A DNA stretch of 64,000 nucleotides from Macropodus opercularis (lineage: Eukaryota; Chordata; Actinopteri; Anabantiformes; Osphronemidae): assembly GCA_030770545.1 (NCBI GenBank), contig CM061104.1, positions 9,929,001-9,993,000 of the forward strand. The letters run 5' to 3'. The position numbers and the translations under genes are program-made. Below the pieces are notes generated by a model that did not search any database, had not been told where the DNA came from, and saw only the letters and a list, made by a program, of their open reading frames with translations. Shown piece by piece: positions 1 through 30,548 of this stretch. Numbering within the stretch: position 1 is the stretch's first letter; the number at the start of each line of letters is the position of its first letter.

Positions 1-3000
1 CAACCTCAAGACTATGCTAAATTATCGTTCTGTGTTTGCAGCATTTGTTGCCACTACACCCACCTGATCTAGAGTCAAACAGTAGTGGATCCAATACTCA
101 TATACAATGTAATATTATCATGTTTTTAAGACTGTGCCAAATTAATGTTCTCTAAATATTTCTTATTTATGCAGCTGGCACATACAACGTTTATTTGGAG
201 TCATGTTTCTGGCCACCTCATACAGTAAACCATTAAACCATAAAACCATTTCCTTAGCTGTAAAAACAGCAGAACAAAATGAAACTGGAAATATTCCACA
301 GAGCTGCGTAGACTGTTTAACACCATTTATATGCTTGGTATTTTAAATATTAAGTTGTATCAGGTCGCCACCCGCAGAGACGTAGCAGCTTTAATTTTAT
401 ACTGTAACGCCAGCGTAGACACAGGTCAGTGACACAGGCCAAACAAGGCGAGGAAGTTCATTGCGAGTCTTTATTGCCTGCTATTGAGTTTCTGTCTGAA
501 CCAGATCCCATAACGTCTGACACAGATTGATGCGAACACCAAGTCTTCCTTTTCTTGTATTAGAAGCAGCAAAGTAATTTACACTTCCCTGAGAAGGAGT
601 GTGATTTTGCATACAGAGTGCATTGAGCCGTTTCTCAGCATTTGCCACTTGAGGAGTCAGTGCAGTGACCTTGTCAGCTTATCATCTGTGTAACACTGCG
701 ATAAATCATTGTGCTGGTTTATTCACTGTCCAGGCTTGTCATAAAGATGCGGTCTGGTCATAGATTCACTCTCAATCACTCGCTGAGCAGCAGGCTGTTC
801 TTAAACTGATCTTTAAGGGGAAAGTCATTAGTTTGCTTCTGAAGTGAAGTTTCATTGGCACTAGTCCAATGAACTTGTTTCTGTTATTTTAATTATAGTT
901 AAGGTGAATCAATATTTTCAAAGGTTATATTAATCGTATTAATAGCAATTAGCAGGCACAGTGTGTGATCTCGTGATTCATGTCTGCTTCATTAGTGCCC
1001 CTATAGCTTGTTATTTTATCTCTGTATTAATCCAGGTTATGTCTTTTTTTATGCAAAGCTTCTTAATGGACAAACTTGATAATTAACAACTTAATGACGT
1101 CAAAAAGCAATTTTTCCCTCAGTGGATATGGGAAACGAACCCGTTAAGCTGCTGTGACACTCAAAGTCTGTGAGGGACTTACCTGCAGCAATTTTCATTT
1201 GTAACTTTAAAATGAACAGCTCTGAAACTCTGTATCCCGTAATAACCCCACCTTAGCACAATCCATTTGTCGCCATGGTACTGTAAGAGTTCGAGTATCC
1301 CTCCTTTCCCACAGTGTCTGTCTTTCCTCATTCAGTCTCACTTTCTCTGAGTCCGTCCCCACTTCAGTCCTTCCTACTCACCGTTGGACAGAGAGAGGCC
1401 CTTTTGTTGCTGCTTGAAAAGCTCCTTTCTCTGGTTGGATATTTATGTGTGTTCTGGCTGGAAACCCTGCTTGACCCACAGATCAAGGCTCTCAGATAAA
1501 AGAGTAGAGTTTCCTGAACAACAAAGACCCCAGACGCTTTGTGCCATTTACAGCTGCTGTACAGTTAGGAATACCACATTATTCACACATGAAAAGATGA
1601 TCATCACACATTATGAGACTTATTTCTCATTATAAGTGTTATGGCTCTGGATATTACACAGTAGATCCAACTGTAGATGCTTCATTTTTCATTCTTATCA
1701 AACTCCCTGAAGGTGTTTTATGTTCCAGTAGATGGAAACAAAAAATACAACTTCTGTCCCAAACCCTGATTGTTTCTGTTATCACCATCTAAAATCTATA
1801 TGTAATATATTGTATCATCCAGATTGTGAATACAAAACAAGATACAAAGTCACCTGTGCTTATAGCAAACATTTTGCAACATTGTGTTGCTGTAATATCA
1901 TATGCTGTATAATATTTGCAGATTAATGTTGAATGGCGCCAGTGAATATGGTGGAACAGCGGCGTCCTACTGTGTAGACATTAGCCAGCATGACTCACAC
2001 AGCGGCCTCCAGATAACGAACTGAACAAGGACAAGAAGTAGATATGCACTGGCTTCATGGTAGGTAGATGGAGAAGCAGCCGGGTGACAGTCAGGTAAAA
2101 GAGCCCGAAGCAGGTCACAGAGAGGGAGCTGAGGGTAGGAGGACTTGGCTGTCAACAACAAAACTAAGCGCAGCAAGTTCACGGTGTGTCGGGACGCGGC
2201 AGGGTTGTCGTTACAGCGGGGGAAAGTGATGCACTCGGTTTTCAGGACACATGCTGTGAAGTGAGCGAGCGAGAATGGAAGTAAAGAGAAATGCTGTGGA
2301 ACAGATCAACCACAGTGCGTCTGTGTGAACTGAACAGAGCCCGACCCTGTGTGATAAAAAACATTATTAACTGAACAATATTCAAACAAACTAAAAACTG
2401 CATCAACTATGTCATGATTCTTTAAGTATTAGCTAAACACACAATGACAGTCCTGACCATGACCCCCACATGACGCCTGGGCAGTAAATGAGTAACACAT
2501 TCAATATGTATTTACGCTCTTTGACTGGAAATCTAATCGTTTTGTCTGTACTAGTATAAAGGAAGTAAAATGCTGATTCATCTAATGACAGCAGGGGAAC
2601 ACTCTCTGGCATAAATGTTTTTTGTGCTTGAATTTTCTAACCACAGGATCATCTGTGTCATTAAGATCAGATGGAAGAGAAACCGTATCAGCATCAGTCA
2701 TCTTTGTTTAAACGCTATCATAGAAAATTAAAACATTCTGTCCAGACATCCAAGCTGATAACATAAAACATTCATCATCCTGAATGGCCCTGTCGCTCTG
2801 GTTGTAGCCGGTGTCTGGCACTAAAGACATTACACAATGGAAAAGTTAGGAGGAGGCTGTTCAAGGACGCGGCTGAAACGCAGTCTCCACAGTAAGCGTG
2901 TAGCGGTGCACTGCTTGCTTACACTATCCGCTAGGGCGGCGCTTTGCATTTGCATCGCACTCAGCCTCACCTTCAGATGTTGTCATGGTTCTGTCTTTCA

Positions 3001-3001
3001 G
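1..3001 (+). other. sntb1 intron (upstream of penultimate exon)
   Basis: No exon is recognisable here on either strand. The preceding sntb1 exon, encoding the end of the second PH-domain half, was looked for and not found, so this is taken as intron reaching the left edge of the window. The sequence is AT-rich, with short random open frames only. Confidence 0.6.
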
Positions 3002-4866
3002 GTTGTCTGTACCGGGGTCAAGAGTGCCAGCTGGTGATACACTATGAACAGGGCTTCTCTGTGCTGGCTGACCCCAAGCCAGCAGACGGGGAGAGTGGGG
3101 AGGTGGCAGGAGCTCAGACTCCAACCAGGCCCAGGGTGCTTCTGTCCTACCCCTTTGAAAAGCTAAAGATGTCCTCAGACGACGGAGTTCGCATGCTCTT
3201 CCTCGACTTCGGAGGGAGGGAGGGAGAGATTGTGAGTGGAGTTTTTTTTTAAGACTGACAGCAAATCTACTTGCAAAAAAGATCCCATTGTTATAATTTA
3301 AAAAAACGCACCGACGTGCAGGTGTACAGTACATTCCTTCTCCACGTGGAGTGATTTCCAGCGAGGCTTAGCGGTTCTCTGCGTTCTGCTAGTAACAGGA
3401 CCAATGGCTCAGACACACTGTTGCTTTTCAGGATTGCTGCAAGACAGTCTGTTGCACGATCAATACAGACGCCATGCAAAGACCTTTCAATGGATAATTC
3501 CCCCGTTCAGACTGAAGGTAGAGCACAGCACCTCACACACTCACAGGTCTTACAGCACATGGTGAGTGTCTGAGAGTGCAGCTATCTGTAAAACCAGCCT
3601 GTCACTTACTGGACGAGTTCGAACCTGTTTACACCACTCAAGAGCTCGCTGTAAGAGGGTGGGCCACCGCTGGCTGGGTCAGCTGGGGCAACGCTCAAGG
3701 TCATTAGCGTCGACGGGTGCAACACCTCGACTGCTGCCCGATGACTTACCCAGAACAGCAGTGTTACCATACTGCGCATGGAGAACTTGGAAACCGCCGT
3801 GTTTTTAATTCATCGATCTGTCCACACAGACCTCGGGATGAAACTTACACTCTCGTCTCACTGCTCCGTGGCAGCTTTGATTCAAACCCCTCTGCTGGCA
3901 CCTGCGGAGAACAGATTTTGGAGTCTGTGTGTTTCTGAACACAGTCACAGCTTTAGCGAAGTCCCAGGGCTCTCTCCGATGCCACTGAGCTCATTAGCTC
4001 AACATTTGAAAGTGCAATCAGCTGGGCTTTTTCACAGCGTTGACTCTTGTGTCGTTACTTGGCAGTAAGTATGTATCCTGTATCTAATTTTATCGGAGCG
4101 ATTGACAGTTTATCTCACTCGACAGAAACAGCCAAGACAGTTTGACTTGAACCAAACCATTACTGAGGCCCAGAAAACAAGAATTATGAGAATTATGCAC
4201 ACATGAGGTCTGGTTAATCACAGGGCAGCTCTTTGAGCCTGTACTTACTGTTCAAGCTGTTCTTTGAGCCGACATGCTCTTGTTAAGCAGGTATAGTATC
4301 TACCTGGGCTGCTTTCAGCTCACTTCATTAGGAACTTCCCCTGTTCATGTGTTTGTGATGCAGTCATTAGGTGTGGATCTGCTGGTGGTCTCCATAAGTT
4401 CCCCTCGTGTTCAGCCAGTCCAGGCAGCAGTCATAGTGTGCGTTTCTGGGTTATATCTCCCTATAGGCGTTAGGAACAGGACGTGAGTCATAGCTGATGA
4501 AATCACCTGCTGTTGATTCAGGCTCTGAACAGAGCTTTGTGCACAGTAATTTGAAGTGAGCTGTGTAGCTCTGTTCAGCTCTAATCCTCGCCTCATGGGG
4601 AGCTGTTGACTGTGGAGCTGGCTTTGAATATATTTTTATGGGTTTTTAGTGCTTATATACAAACACTTTTTTCTTTTGCTCCTTTAATGAATTCTCCTAT
4701 CTTTTAATCTTTGCCTGTTTTGCATTATGCCGTCGTGTTCATCTTTTTAATTGTCCCACTCCTCTTCCTCCAGCAACTGGACCTCCACTCGTGTCCGAAG
4801 CCGATTGTCTTCATCCTCCACTCCTTCCTCTCGGCTAAGATCTCCCGCCTGGGTTTGGTGGCCTGA
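3002..4866 (+). CDS. sntb1: Beta-1-syntrophin, last two coding exons (3' end of gene)
   Basis: Syntrophins are cytoplasmic adaptor proteins that bind dystrophin and dystrobrevin under the plasma membrane and carry PDZ, split PH and syntrophin-unique (SU) domains. Two coding exons are seen: 3002-3231 (acceptor CAG, donor gtgagt) and 4774-4866 (after a pyrimidine-rich cctcttcctccag). The first reads GQECQLVIHYEQGFSV and later KLKMSSDDGVRMLFLDFGG. The second starts QLDLHSCPKPIVFILHSFLS and ends RLGLVA-stop. These match the C-terminal SU region that recalls human SNTB1 almost residue for residue. Phase is consistent: the first exon ends on a complete Ile codon and the last exon starts with Gln. 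Upstream exons (PDZ and PH domains) must lie before base 1. The gene is convergent with mtbp, as in human 8q24.12, which supports sntb1 over other syntrophins. Confidence 0.93.
3232..4773 (+). other. Last intron of sntb1
   Basis: The intron runs from a GT donor at 3232 to an AG acceptor at 4772-4773. Open frames inside, for example around 3566-4068 on the plus strand, lack family resemblance and are read as chance. I see no repeat or RNA gene. Confidence 0.8.
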
Positions 4867-6366
4867 CGGCCCTAAAGGGACGTTTGGCTTCCCTTGAAAC
4901 CAGAAAGCTCCCCTGTTCGTCCACCTCTCTGCAGCCTGCATGCAGCACACCTCATCAAACTCCTGCAGTCGGGGACCTAAGCTGAGTGAATGGAGACTCT
5001 GGAAATTGACCTTTCTTGGAGTTTTCTTGGAGGTTAAAGAAACACTAGAGAAAGCCTTCCTTAGGCTTTGCTTTCAGCGAAACGCATCATTTTGGGACAC
5101 AAGCTCTCTTTAAAGGCTGCTTGGACTGTTGGCTGAAGACCCTCAGAAGAAAAACTGAACTAGAAGCAGTAGGATGATGCGATACAGCAGATTGGGTATT
5201 ACTGTCACATCCAGGCTTGGAAGCCCCGGACAAGTGCAGCAGGAGTTGAGATGAATTTAATCTCAATTCAATCAAACTGTAATGGCAAACTGCCTTCCAC
5301 TTACCATTTATATAATTTATTAACCATTATCCCTGAAAGGACAATCTGAATTTCACTTGTCATCCTTCTTCCACAAACACTTGACACACCGTGGAAAAAC
5401 TTTACACATTTGTCTTTATTAGTGTCCCCTGAAATGTCTTGTTAGCAGTGTCAACATTCATCAGTAAAACTCATCCATACGCTTTCCTGACGGCTCACCT
5501 CTAATTCTAAATACCACAGTATGTCCTCATACACTGTGCGTATGTGGTCCGACCGTTCGAACACATATAGGTCAGTTAGTTATTTGTTTAAATATTATGT
5601 CATAGCTTTCCTGCAACAAGGAAACAATGTTTGAGGCACGACAGACAGCTGACTGCTCGTTATCTAGGACAGAGACTCAGTCAGCTCGGATCTGTCCAAA
5701 CATAACAAAACCTCTAAAGCTCCTCATTAAAAGGCTCTATCTGGTTTGTTTTATCAGTTCTGTGCTGGAAGGTGGATTTCATTCCCTTATTTGGAATGAG
5801 CCAGTACAGATGTTTTCACATGAACAGCTTAATAACCGCTGCAAAATAAGGTCATGTTTTGACTCCATGTAGCCTAGCGTAGCATAAACACGCTGCACTT
5901 GGCCGTGAAATGAACCAGGACCTAAACAAAACCTATGTAACGTGTACGTTTGTAGGTGGGGTTTGTTGTGAGCAGCATCACCGAAGTGGCTGCAGCTTTG
6001 CATTAACAGACATACATGATAGAATCGATCCCCAGAAACAGAGAAGCAAATGATTGTGGAAACTATTTCTGTTCCACCAAGAGTCTTACTGTAGCTCTGA
6101 CAAGACGTGATGCTCTTCACTCCCTGCCCCTTTATTTCAAGTATGACCTTGTTTAATTTTTGTAATTATTAATTTGTAGGATCCCTTACAACTGGGACAT
6201 AATCACATGGTGCCACAATCAGTTCATCAAGTATTATTTCTGTCATTATAGCGAGGCGGCCGTCACAGGAGGCTCGGGTCCTGCTTTAGTCTGCTGTAGG
6301 GTGCACAGTTATTACTTCTGTCACATGGCTGGCAGACAGGTCTTTTCTTGTGCCTTCACAGAAGAA

Positions 6367-6372
6367 AATAAA
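6367..6372 (+). terminator. Candidate poly(A) signal of sntb1
   Basis: AATAAA lies about 1.5 kb after the sntb1 stop codon and is followed within 30-40 bases by T/G-rich sequence (gaacttgtgatctcag). Syntrophin mRNAs have long 3' UTRs, so the distance is plausible. There is no transcript evidence, and weaker upstream variants exist. Confidence 0.3.
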
Positions 6373-9300
6373 CATTTGAATTTTGAAAGAAATGAACTTG
6401 TGATCTCAGGATGGGCTTGAAGCAGCAGCGTGACTTCTATCATGACCACTTTACTCTTGGTTATGTATTATGTATAAATTATGTATAAATGAAGCTTTCC
6501 TCTCTTCTTTATGTCACAACAACAAGTCCAATCACCATTTACACACAAACTGTGAAACCATGTATGACACAATGTAACATGATCTGTCTTCATATAGTAA
6601 TGAGAAGAATCCAGCTCGTGCTGATAAACAGGTTTGGACAAAGGCTGCTTCCATGAGTCCCGTGACGCATTTGGCAGCTATTGTCACTCTGAATGGTAAA
6701 ACCTAGTTTCTAACTCCAACTGTGTAGATAAATCATGAATCTAAAGCAATGACAGGCGTTTGTATTCATTGTTATTTGTAGGTTTCTTGCAGTCCAGCAG
6801 AAGCAGGCAGTTGAATTTCAGCCTGCTCAGAGGGACTGTTGGATCCTAATATATAGGACATTTATAGTCGGTTCATTTTAATTTGGGTTTTGAGTGTCTT
6901 TTACTGTCCAGCTTAACAGAACGTGTGTAATCAGGGTGTGGGCGATCGCTGATCGTCAGCTGGGATTCTTTGTTTCTATCACCATGTTCACACAGATGGA
7001 TGGACATTCACATTATTGATGGGGGAAAATCAAACCTTATACTCTCGTCTTCTTTACTAGGCCACGCAGTGCACTGGGACATTTTCCCACCTATTCCCAT
7101 TATTAACACACAACTGCTGCGTCACGTGAAAGAAAACATGAAGCTCGTCAGGCCCACTTTGCGATGGACTTTCTGATTAAGATGGTGGAGCATCAACAGG
7201 GGCCATAATGACAGATCAATTACCAATGGACCATAAACTCTGTGAAAACGTACGAATGGTGTTCATGGCCACACGGAGAATCAGACATAGCTTCTCTTGG
7301 CTCAGTCTCTTGTTGCATTCTTCATGTGGCAGGTTTTCACAAGTTCTGTGAGCGAAGTAGGTAATGGGGGAAAAACGAGGTGTGAGAGGAAGAAATAATG
7401 TTCAGCAAAAGTAGCGGATGAACTAAACTGTCCAACTGAAGCTGAACACCACCGCACCACAAGTTCTTGCTATGTGTCGTCCATTTGTCAAATGTTAATT
7501 GCTGTAAGGAAATCACAGACTTGGTTGAGTTTGGTTAATCGCTTTCATTTTTGATTCTTTGAACTGAGGCATAATTTAAGTATCGGCTCGAAGCAGGTTC
7601 ATCACTCCACCGTTTAATTTGTCCAGGTGAGCTGAGAACAGAGCATTTTCCAGACTTTTCCCACATGTTTAAAGAGCAGTTGTGAGGCTTTCCAAGTGAT
7701 TAGAATCAGTGTCCTGGCTGTGATCAGCCTCCACGTCTCCACACAGTGAAGTTTAATCGTGGTTTACTCTGCACGTCAACACATCAGGCAGAGCTACTGA
7801 AATGATACCTGTCGTGCCAGCGTGTGCCACCAACATGTGCGTGGTTAAGTGGCTTCTCAAACGCTGCATCTGTCGCACTGGACGCAAGCAGAGTGAGACG
7901 TCTAATTCAACCTGGAGCAGGTCTGTACTCAACCATGCAATCTAGTGTCCGACGCCAAACCCGCTGTGAGATGTTCAAGGATGGAGCCGGGTTAAAACAT
8001 GACTAGGATGGCAATTGTTGATTTCATGGCTGTGGAAGCTCAACGGCTGCTACAGGACACAGCTGGGCTGCCCTTCAGTGCGGCTCTGCTCTGCTCCATC
8101 CCAGGAGGAAACCTGTGCTTTAACAGCGTTTCTAATTGTGACCGAAGCTTCTCTGTGTTGCATGTCCAATAACTGTGGGAGGGTATCTGCAGACTAATAA
8201 TTTTATTTGCTTTTAGTTAGATTATTTTTGTAGTAAATATGTGAATGTTGAAAGTCCGCTCCAGTATCTTGGCTCACCCAGCAGTCATTCACCTTCAGCC
8301 TTCCTACTCATGCAAGATAAAGATGATGCATTCACTGAGTCGCTGCTACTGACGAGCTTCATCGTTAGAATAACTGCGTTTTCATATCCAGAAAGCAGCT
8401 TCCAGAAAGTTGACATAAGAGTCAGGACCTCTACAGGGCTCTGAAACAAAACGGTGTGAACTACTGGGGCAACGTGTGTCCTCCCAGCTGTAGCTGCACG
8501 AGCTGTTAGCACTAATACAGTTATTATAATTAGAGTATCTAATACAGACATAGTGATGGAGTTGGTGCAACCAAATGGCTGCAAGACTGGACTGGAAACT
8601 AAAATGATTTGAAAAGTGTTACCTCCTAAAATCTAAAAAGTAACTGGATATGAATGGACTGTTAGAACCTAAAGAAGGCAAATGCAGTCAATCCCCAAAT
8701 GGGACAGAAATCAAGAAGAAATGGAGAAAGCGAGTGGAAGGCAACTAGGAAAACAATCTGAAGTAGAACATCCACCGTGCGAGCTGAATGGCTAATGATG
8801 AGACGTTAGTTTGAGTAATGGATCTGTCCTTTTTCTTTTTTGGGAAACATGTTATGTATAATTTTTTGGTATTCGTACATGTAATATCTAAGCTGGAAAC
8901 ACCGACGACGTTGTTCCTTCATAACTGCATAAACACTGTGTGTGTGTGTATTACAGGCACAAATGAACATACAGACGGATGCTCACTTTACGAGTGAGCT
9001 GGAGAAGTGTTCGCTTGGTATAACACACTGACATCTTGTCATCATGCTAAAAGGGAAACAGTTTAACTGCAGTGCAAAACTAAATGAATCAGTTCAGGTG
9101 AGGACGCAGGTGCACAGCTGCAACACACACACAAGTTCAAAGTGAATGTATTATTGTATTACGCATTTACCATTCATCTGAAAGAAGCATCTAGCTACAG
9201 TGGTGCTCAGCGCTCAGACTCAGGGACGTTTGATGCTACGTCGTAGACTCTTTCTCTCTGTGTAACCTGTGGGGCTGCGGGTAACGCTTCATGTCCAACG

Positions 9301-10414
9301 TGATACCTGAGCTGATAAATTAGACGCAACTGCTCTCTGGTGTATTATGAAACTGGATGGGAGCATTTACAATACGAAACGAGACAAAGGTTTCGTGCAG
9401 GCACTTCATGCAGGAGAATGAAACTGGGTCATCTTCTCACTCCGTCCTTGTTAATTGTCAAAAGGCAAAAAGGATGATGAGAAACCTTCTCATGAAAGAG
9501 CTGTGTGCGAAGGAAAGTTTCAGAATGCTACTGCCAAGTCCCTACCGTGACCCCGGACGCACCCCCACACACTCCCGAGTCCCCTTTTCTGCCCATTGAC
9601 TGCGTCTGCCCTGAACATGCCTGGCTTTCCCTCAGGTGTGGCAGGCACTCGATTGCAATTGGAGGTGGTGATCGCTGGGCTGAGTTTTAACTGCACACGG
9701 GCACTGGGTCATTGGAGACTATTTGATCACTGGACCAGAGCAGGATTACAACTGGACTTGTTTGCAGGCAGCAGCGTGACGATAGGGATGGGTTCAGCAC
9801 ACATTAATCAGCGCACATCCATTTTTGGTGCCCTGCAACCAATAGAGGCTGGAGGAGGCCTTAACTTTATCTATAAGCACTTGGATAGAAGTGGAAATGG
9901 TGTTTGACTGTTTGTGGATTTCTCATACATCAGCATTTACACCATGATAGGAAAGAAGCTCGGTAAATAGTTTGGGCCGGGCAGGAATGTGGCAGGACTC
10001 AGAGAGACGACAGTGATCCATTCAGAATGTAACCAGGACTGATATGAACCCTAAATCAACTCAGCAGTGTTTTGTTTTTGGCTTATGAAGGTTGACAGAA
10101 CTTTAATGAAATTGTTCTGTTTTATTGAAAGTGTCCATAAAAGGTTCTGTTATAGTTTGACTCTTTCAGTGGTTCTTCAAAGGCTCATTAAAGCCAGAAC
10201 CAGCAGATACAAACGCGGCCTCCCACCTGATAAAAATGCTGTGTGAGCACACGACGCCCAGCCTGTGTCCAAATGCTGCGGCTTCCTTCTGCACTCGGTT
10301 TTACTGACGTGATGGATGGGACAGCACCTAAAGCGCCAGCGCGTGTAGCATCATGTTATCATACAGAGCACTGAGTGGAAATCTTGGTAAAAACAAACAG
10401 ATGTGATGCTGTAG

Positions 10415-10520
10415 TTCAGTGTTTCCCAACCTTTTTGAGTCATGGCACATACTTTACTTTAGGAAAATCACACAGCACACCACCAAAAAAAAAACTAAAA
10501 TCCAGTCCGTTCTATTACCT
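10415..10520. repeat. Likely interspersed DNA repeat, terminal fragment
   Basis: The text gtgtttcccaacctttttga followed by a 'sh-acggcaca'-like block and an A-rich tract resembles the termini of hAT-type non-autonomous DNA transposons common in vertebrate genomes. Only one end is recognisable and no target-site duplication was found, so family and borders are uncertain. Confidence 0.4.
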
Positions 10521-12351
10521 GCGCTGTCTCACTCGAAGCATGACTATGTACTATGAACCGTACTTAGTGCGATGCCGTTGGACCGTTCACCTGTCCTCTG
10601 TGGAAGAGCAGAGCACTTCAGTGTAAAACAGACAATATTACTGATTTCCAGCAGATTATTTCTGAACATTTGCAGCTTGTTTGCTTGTTGTTAATTGTGA
10701 TTTGATGATGACAAACGGCTGAAGGGCTGTGCAGTGTAGAGGACAAGTGCTTACACAGCCATTATTCTGGATCACATATTGTCCTCTTAGACTCTTAGAC
10801 GTACTTTCTCTCATTCATTGAGGTTGATTAATGTTGCTTGAAATCTAAAGGCTACTGTCTCACATTTAAAGGTGTGTGCTGGCGTTTTGGACTGTTTACA
10901 TAAGACTTGGTTTTATGCTGGTAGCCACCAATACTGAAAATACTTTGAGTAGCCCATACGTTTTTAATCAGCTTACCAAGTATTTATCTTATTAATGTGT
11001 GAAGGTATTTAAAATCTAAATTCAAGGACCTACTGTGCTCAATAAAAAAAGACTGCAGGGAGGCAGGCATCAGTGAGAACAGCAAGGTCTAAAACATGCA
11101 GAATAAGAATAAATAATAAATAATAAGAATGTGAAGTTTGAAAATGCATTACCTTTTGTACAAAACAATGAAACCTAAATGAAGGGGTTTAGCCTGTACA
11201 ACAACAGCCTCTCTTTCAAATCATGCACAGGGATGGAGTAATAACTGCAATGTAAACATTTCCTCTTTTTTTTTTTTATTTATCTATTTTTCGCCTCTAA
11301 GTTGAAACTACAATCTTAAGACCACCACACAGCCATTAACAGTAGAGGTTTCCCATGTCGCAACAAGCAGCAGACACAACAGATGGTCAGCTCAGTTCAG
11401 CTTTGCTGTCTTCATTATAACAGGTCAGAAAACAAATGTGTTAATCACCTAGAGCGAGATCTCAATCTGCTACGGAAACACATTACAACCTGTTGACAGT
11501 TTGCTGTTGCAAATGTTACACATCGTTGGATGTGCTTTAGTCTCCCATTGAAACAGATGCAGGTCTGACCTGGTTTGTTACATTTTTAGTGTTAACAGTT
11601 AATGACAGACAACACAACCTTCTTAACTTTAGACCAAGGACTAGCGATAATAGCATAACTGTGAGTCCCCCTCCTCTATGTGTATTAGGTGAATTGTAAA
11701 CTAATAATAATAATAATATATATAATAATAAATAGTAATCACTGTTGTTCTGGATGATTATCCTGCTCTGATGCTCAGATGGACACAGCTGCGTACATGA
11801 ACTGTCATCCTCTATCGGAGTGTCTGCTATGACAGACACAGACTATGTCTGGACAGTCGAATGCCATTCCTCTACGATCAGCGAGGAGGAAATGAACCGC
11901 ACAATAACCAAACAATCATTAAGTTCCAACCAAAAAAACCCCAATCAGGATATGAGGAAATGAAAATCCTGTTAGAAGGGTTTATTTATAATCCAAATCA
12001 AGCACCAAAAGTAAGTTACTGTTAGATCCAACTCTACAAAAATCCAGCTGTTTTATGCTAACTTGGCAAACAGAACTTTTTCTGGCCAGAAACCTGTAGC
12101 CAGCTCCTCTTGGACAAAAGCCAACATGATGCCAGTAGGGATGGAGGATTTTTAGCGGTGCTGCTGATTAGTCTGTGCAGCAGACAAACTAATACAGACA
12201 GGACAAATCTGACTGTCAGCGATAATCAGCTTCGCTCATGGCTTTGCTTTCACTGTCTGAATAACAGCTGGGCTGCTAGCCGTCAGTGCTGATAATGCAA
12301 TACACACACGCGCACACGCACAGGGGCTTGAACAAAATAAGATCAAAGACA

Positions 12352-12357
12352 TTTATT
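12352..12357 (-). terminator. Poly(A) signal of mtbp
   Basis: Plus-strand TTTATT, which is AATAAA on the minus strand, lies about 320 bases after the mtbp stop codon. It is the last good hexamer before a CA-rich stretch, giving a short 3' UTR of about 12335-12677. Confidence 0.5.
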
Positions 12358-12677
12358 ATAAAATATAATAAAATATGTACAACCTGTAAAATGATGATAG
12401 TATTTACATGAAGTAGGAACGAATTTAAGATCACATTTGGGGACCGTTACAAAAGAAAAGACAGCTGCAGCATCTGTGGCCCCTCAGTGACTACACAGTG
12501 GCAAAATTTATCAGGTGCCATCTGATCAGCATAAACTTTTACAGAAAATTTAATAAATGAAACAAATAAAATGAAGGATTACGTTCATTAAAAAAAGCTT
12601 AATATAACATCTGGAAGCTTAATAAAAGCGTTCATGAGTTGGTAATTTTGCCTTTTTGTACTTTTTCAAGGGCATCA

Positions 12678-29912
<17,235 letters not shown>

Positions 29913-30310
29913 GTCGTGTAACCATTAGTAAAGTCACAGTAAATGTTGGTTTTGAGTGAAGTATACAGCGAACAACAAGCTTTCGCGCACTGTCAAATTT
30001 CCCACCAGTCTTCTTCTTCTTCTTCTTCTTCTGTAGCATATGTCTGCGACAGGAGCAAACCACAGTGCGACACTGCCCCTACTGGACAAAGGCTGAATTA
30101 ACGTTTGCCATCCCATGCAGTCAGCAAACATTACCTCATGGCCTTTACTGCATGTTGCCTCATTCTCACACATTCTGGAGTGTTTAGAGTTTATGCATGA
30201 ACTGTTTATCACACACACACACACACTTCGTTTTATTGGGTCCATGCAGCACAACCTGATCCTCATTTCTAAGATACAAAAATACAAAACCAATAGCGAC
30301 AGTTTGGCGC
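29913..30310 (-). promoter_or_regulatory. mtbp promoter region, between zfat 3' end and mtbp start
   Basis: Only about 400 bases separate the probable zfat poly(A) site (near 30324) from the mtbp ATG at 29912, so the mtbp promoter and 5' UTR must lie here or overlap the zfat 3' UTR. A CTT/AAG trinucleotide repeat occupies about 30009-30032. No TATA box is evident, which fits a cell-cycle gene. Context of the ATG is cgacATGg. Confidence 0.55.
30009..30032 (+). repeat. (CTT)n trinucleotide repeat
   Basis: About eight CTT units on the plus strand (AAG on the mtbp sense strand), about 100 bases upstream of the mtbp start codon. They lie in the probable 5' UTR or core promoter. Confidence 0.85.
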
Positions 30311-30323
30311 ATAGTGACAGAAC

Positions 30324-30329
30324 TTTATT
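30324..30329 (-). terminator. Probable poly(A) signal of zfat
   Basis: Minus-strand AATAAA (plus TTTATT) lies about 220 bases after the zfat stop codon. A second copy at 30463-30468 is only about 80 bases after the stop. Either would give a short 3' UTR and leave room for the mtbp promoter. Confidence 0.45.
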
Positions 30330-30548
30330 TAAATATATGTTGTAAGTATAAAATATGTCACATAATTACATAACTAAATATTTCACAATTCTAATCAATA
30401 GATGAAAGAAAAACAAATCTGATGGAAAAAACTGAGAAGAGGAAACAGATTCCTACAGTACTTTTATTGCTTTATACGTGTATCTTTTTTTGCTCACGGA
30501 TCCACTCAGTACTGCCAGACATTATATTCTGAACGTCTGCAGGTTTTA

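Larger units (their letters stand above)
4867..12350. other. Convergent intergenic region between sntb1 and mtbp
   Basis: This 7.5 kb stretch holds the sntb1 3' UTR on its left and the end of the mtbp 3' UTR on its right. No spliced or intact coding gene is recognisable. A polyadenylation-type AATAAA on the plus strand at 6367-6372 could end sntb1, but other sites are possible. A likely interspersed repeat lies near 10415-10520, and an (ATA)n-rich patch near 11702-11735. Confidence 0.6.

Noticed and set aside
2924..3334. Minus-strand 136-codon open frame
   Set aside because: It lies antisense to a clear sntb1 exon with conserved SU-domain residues, so it is a shadow frame.
9596..9907. Plus-strand 103-codon open frame between sntb1 and mtbp
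   Set aside because: There is no family resemblance, no splice context and no promoter. It could be a conserved non-coding element, but nothing in the sequence shows this.
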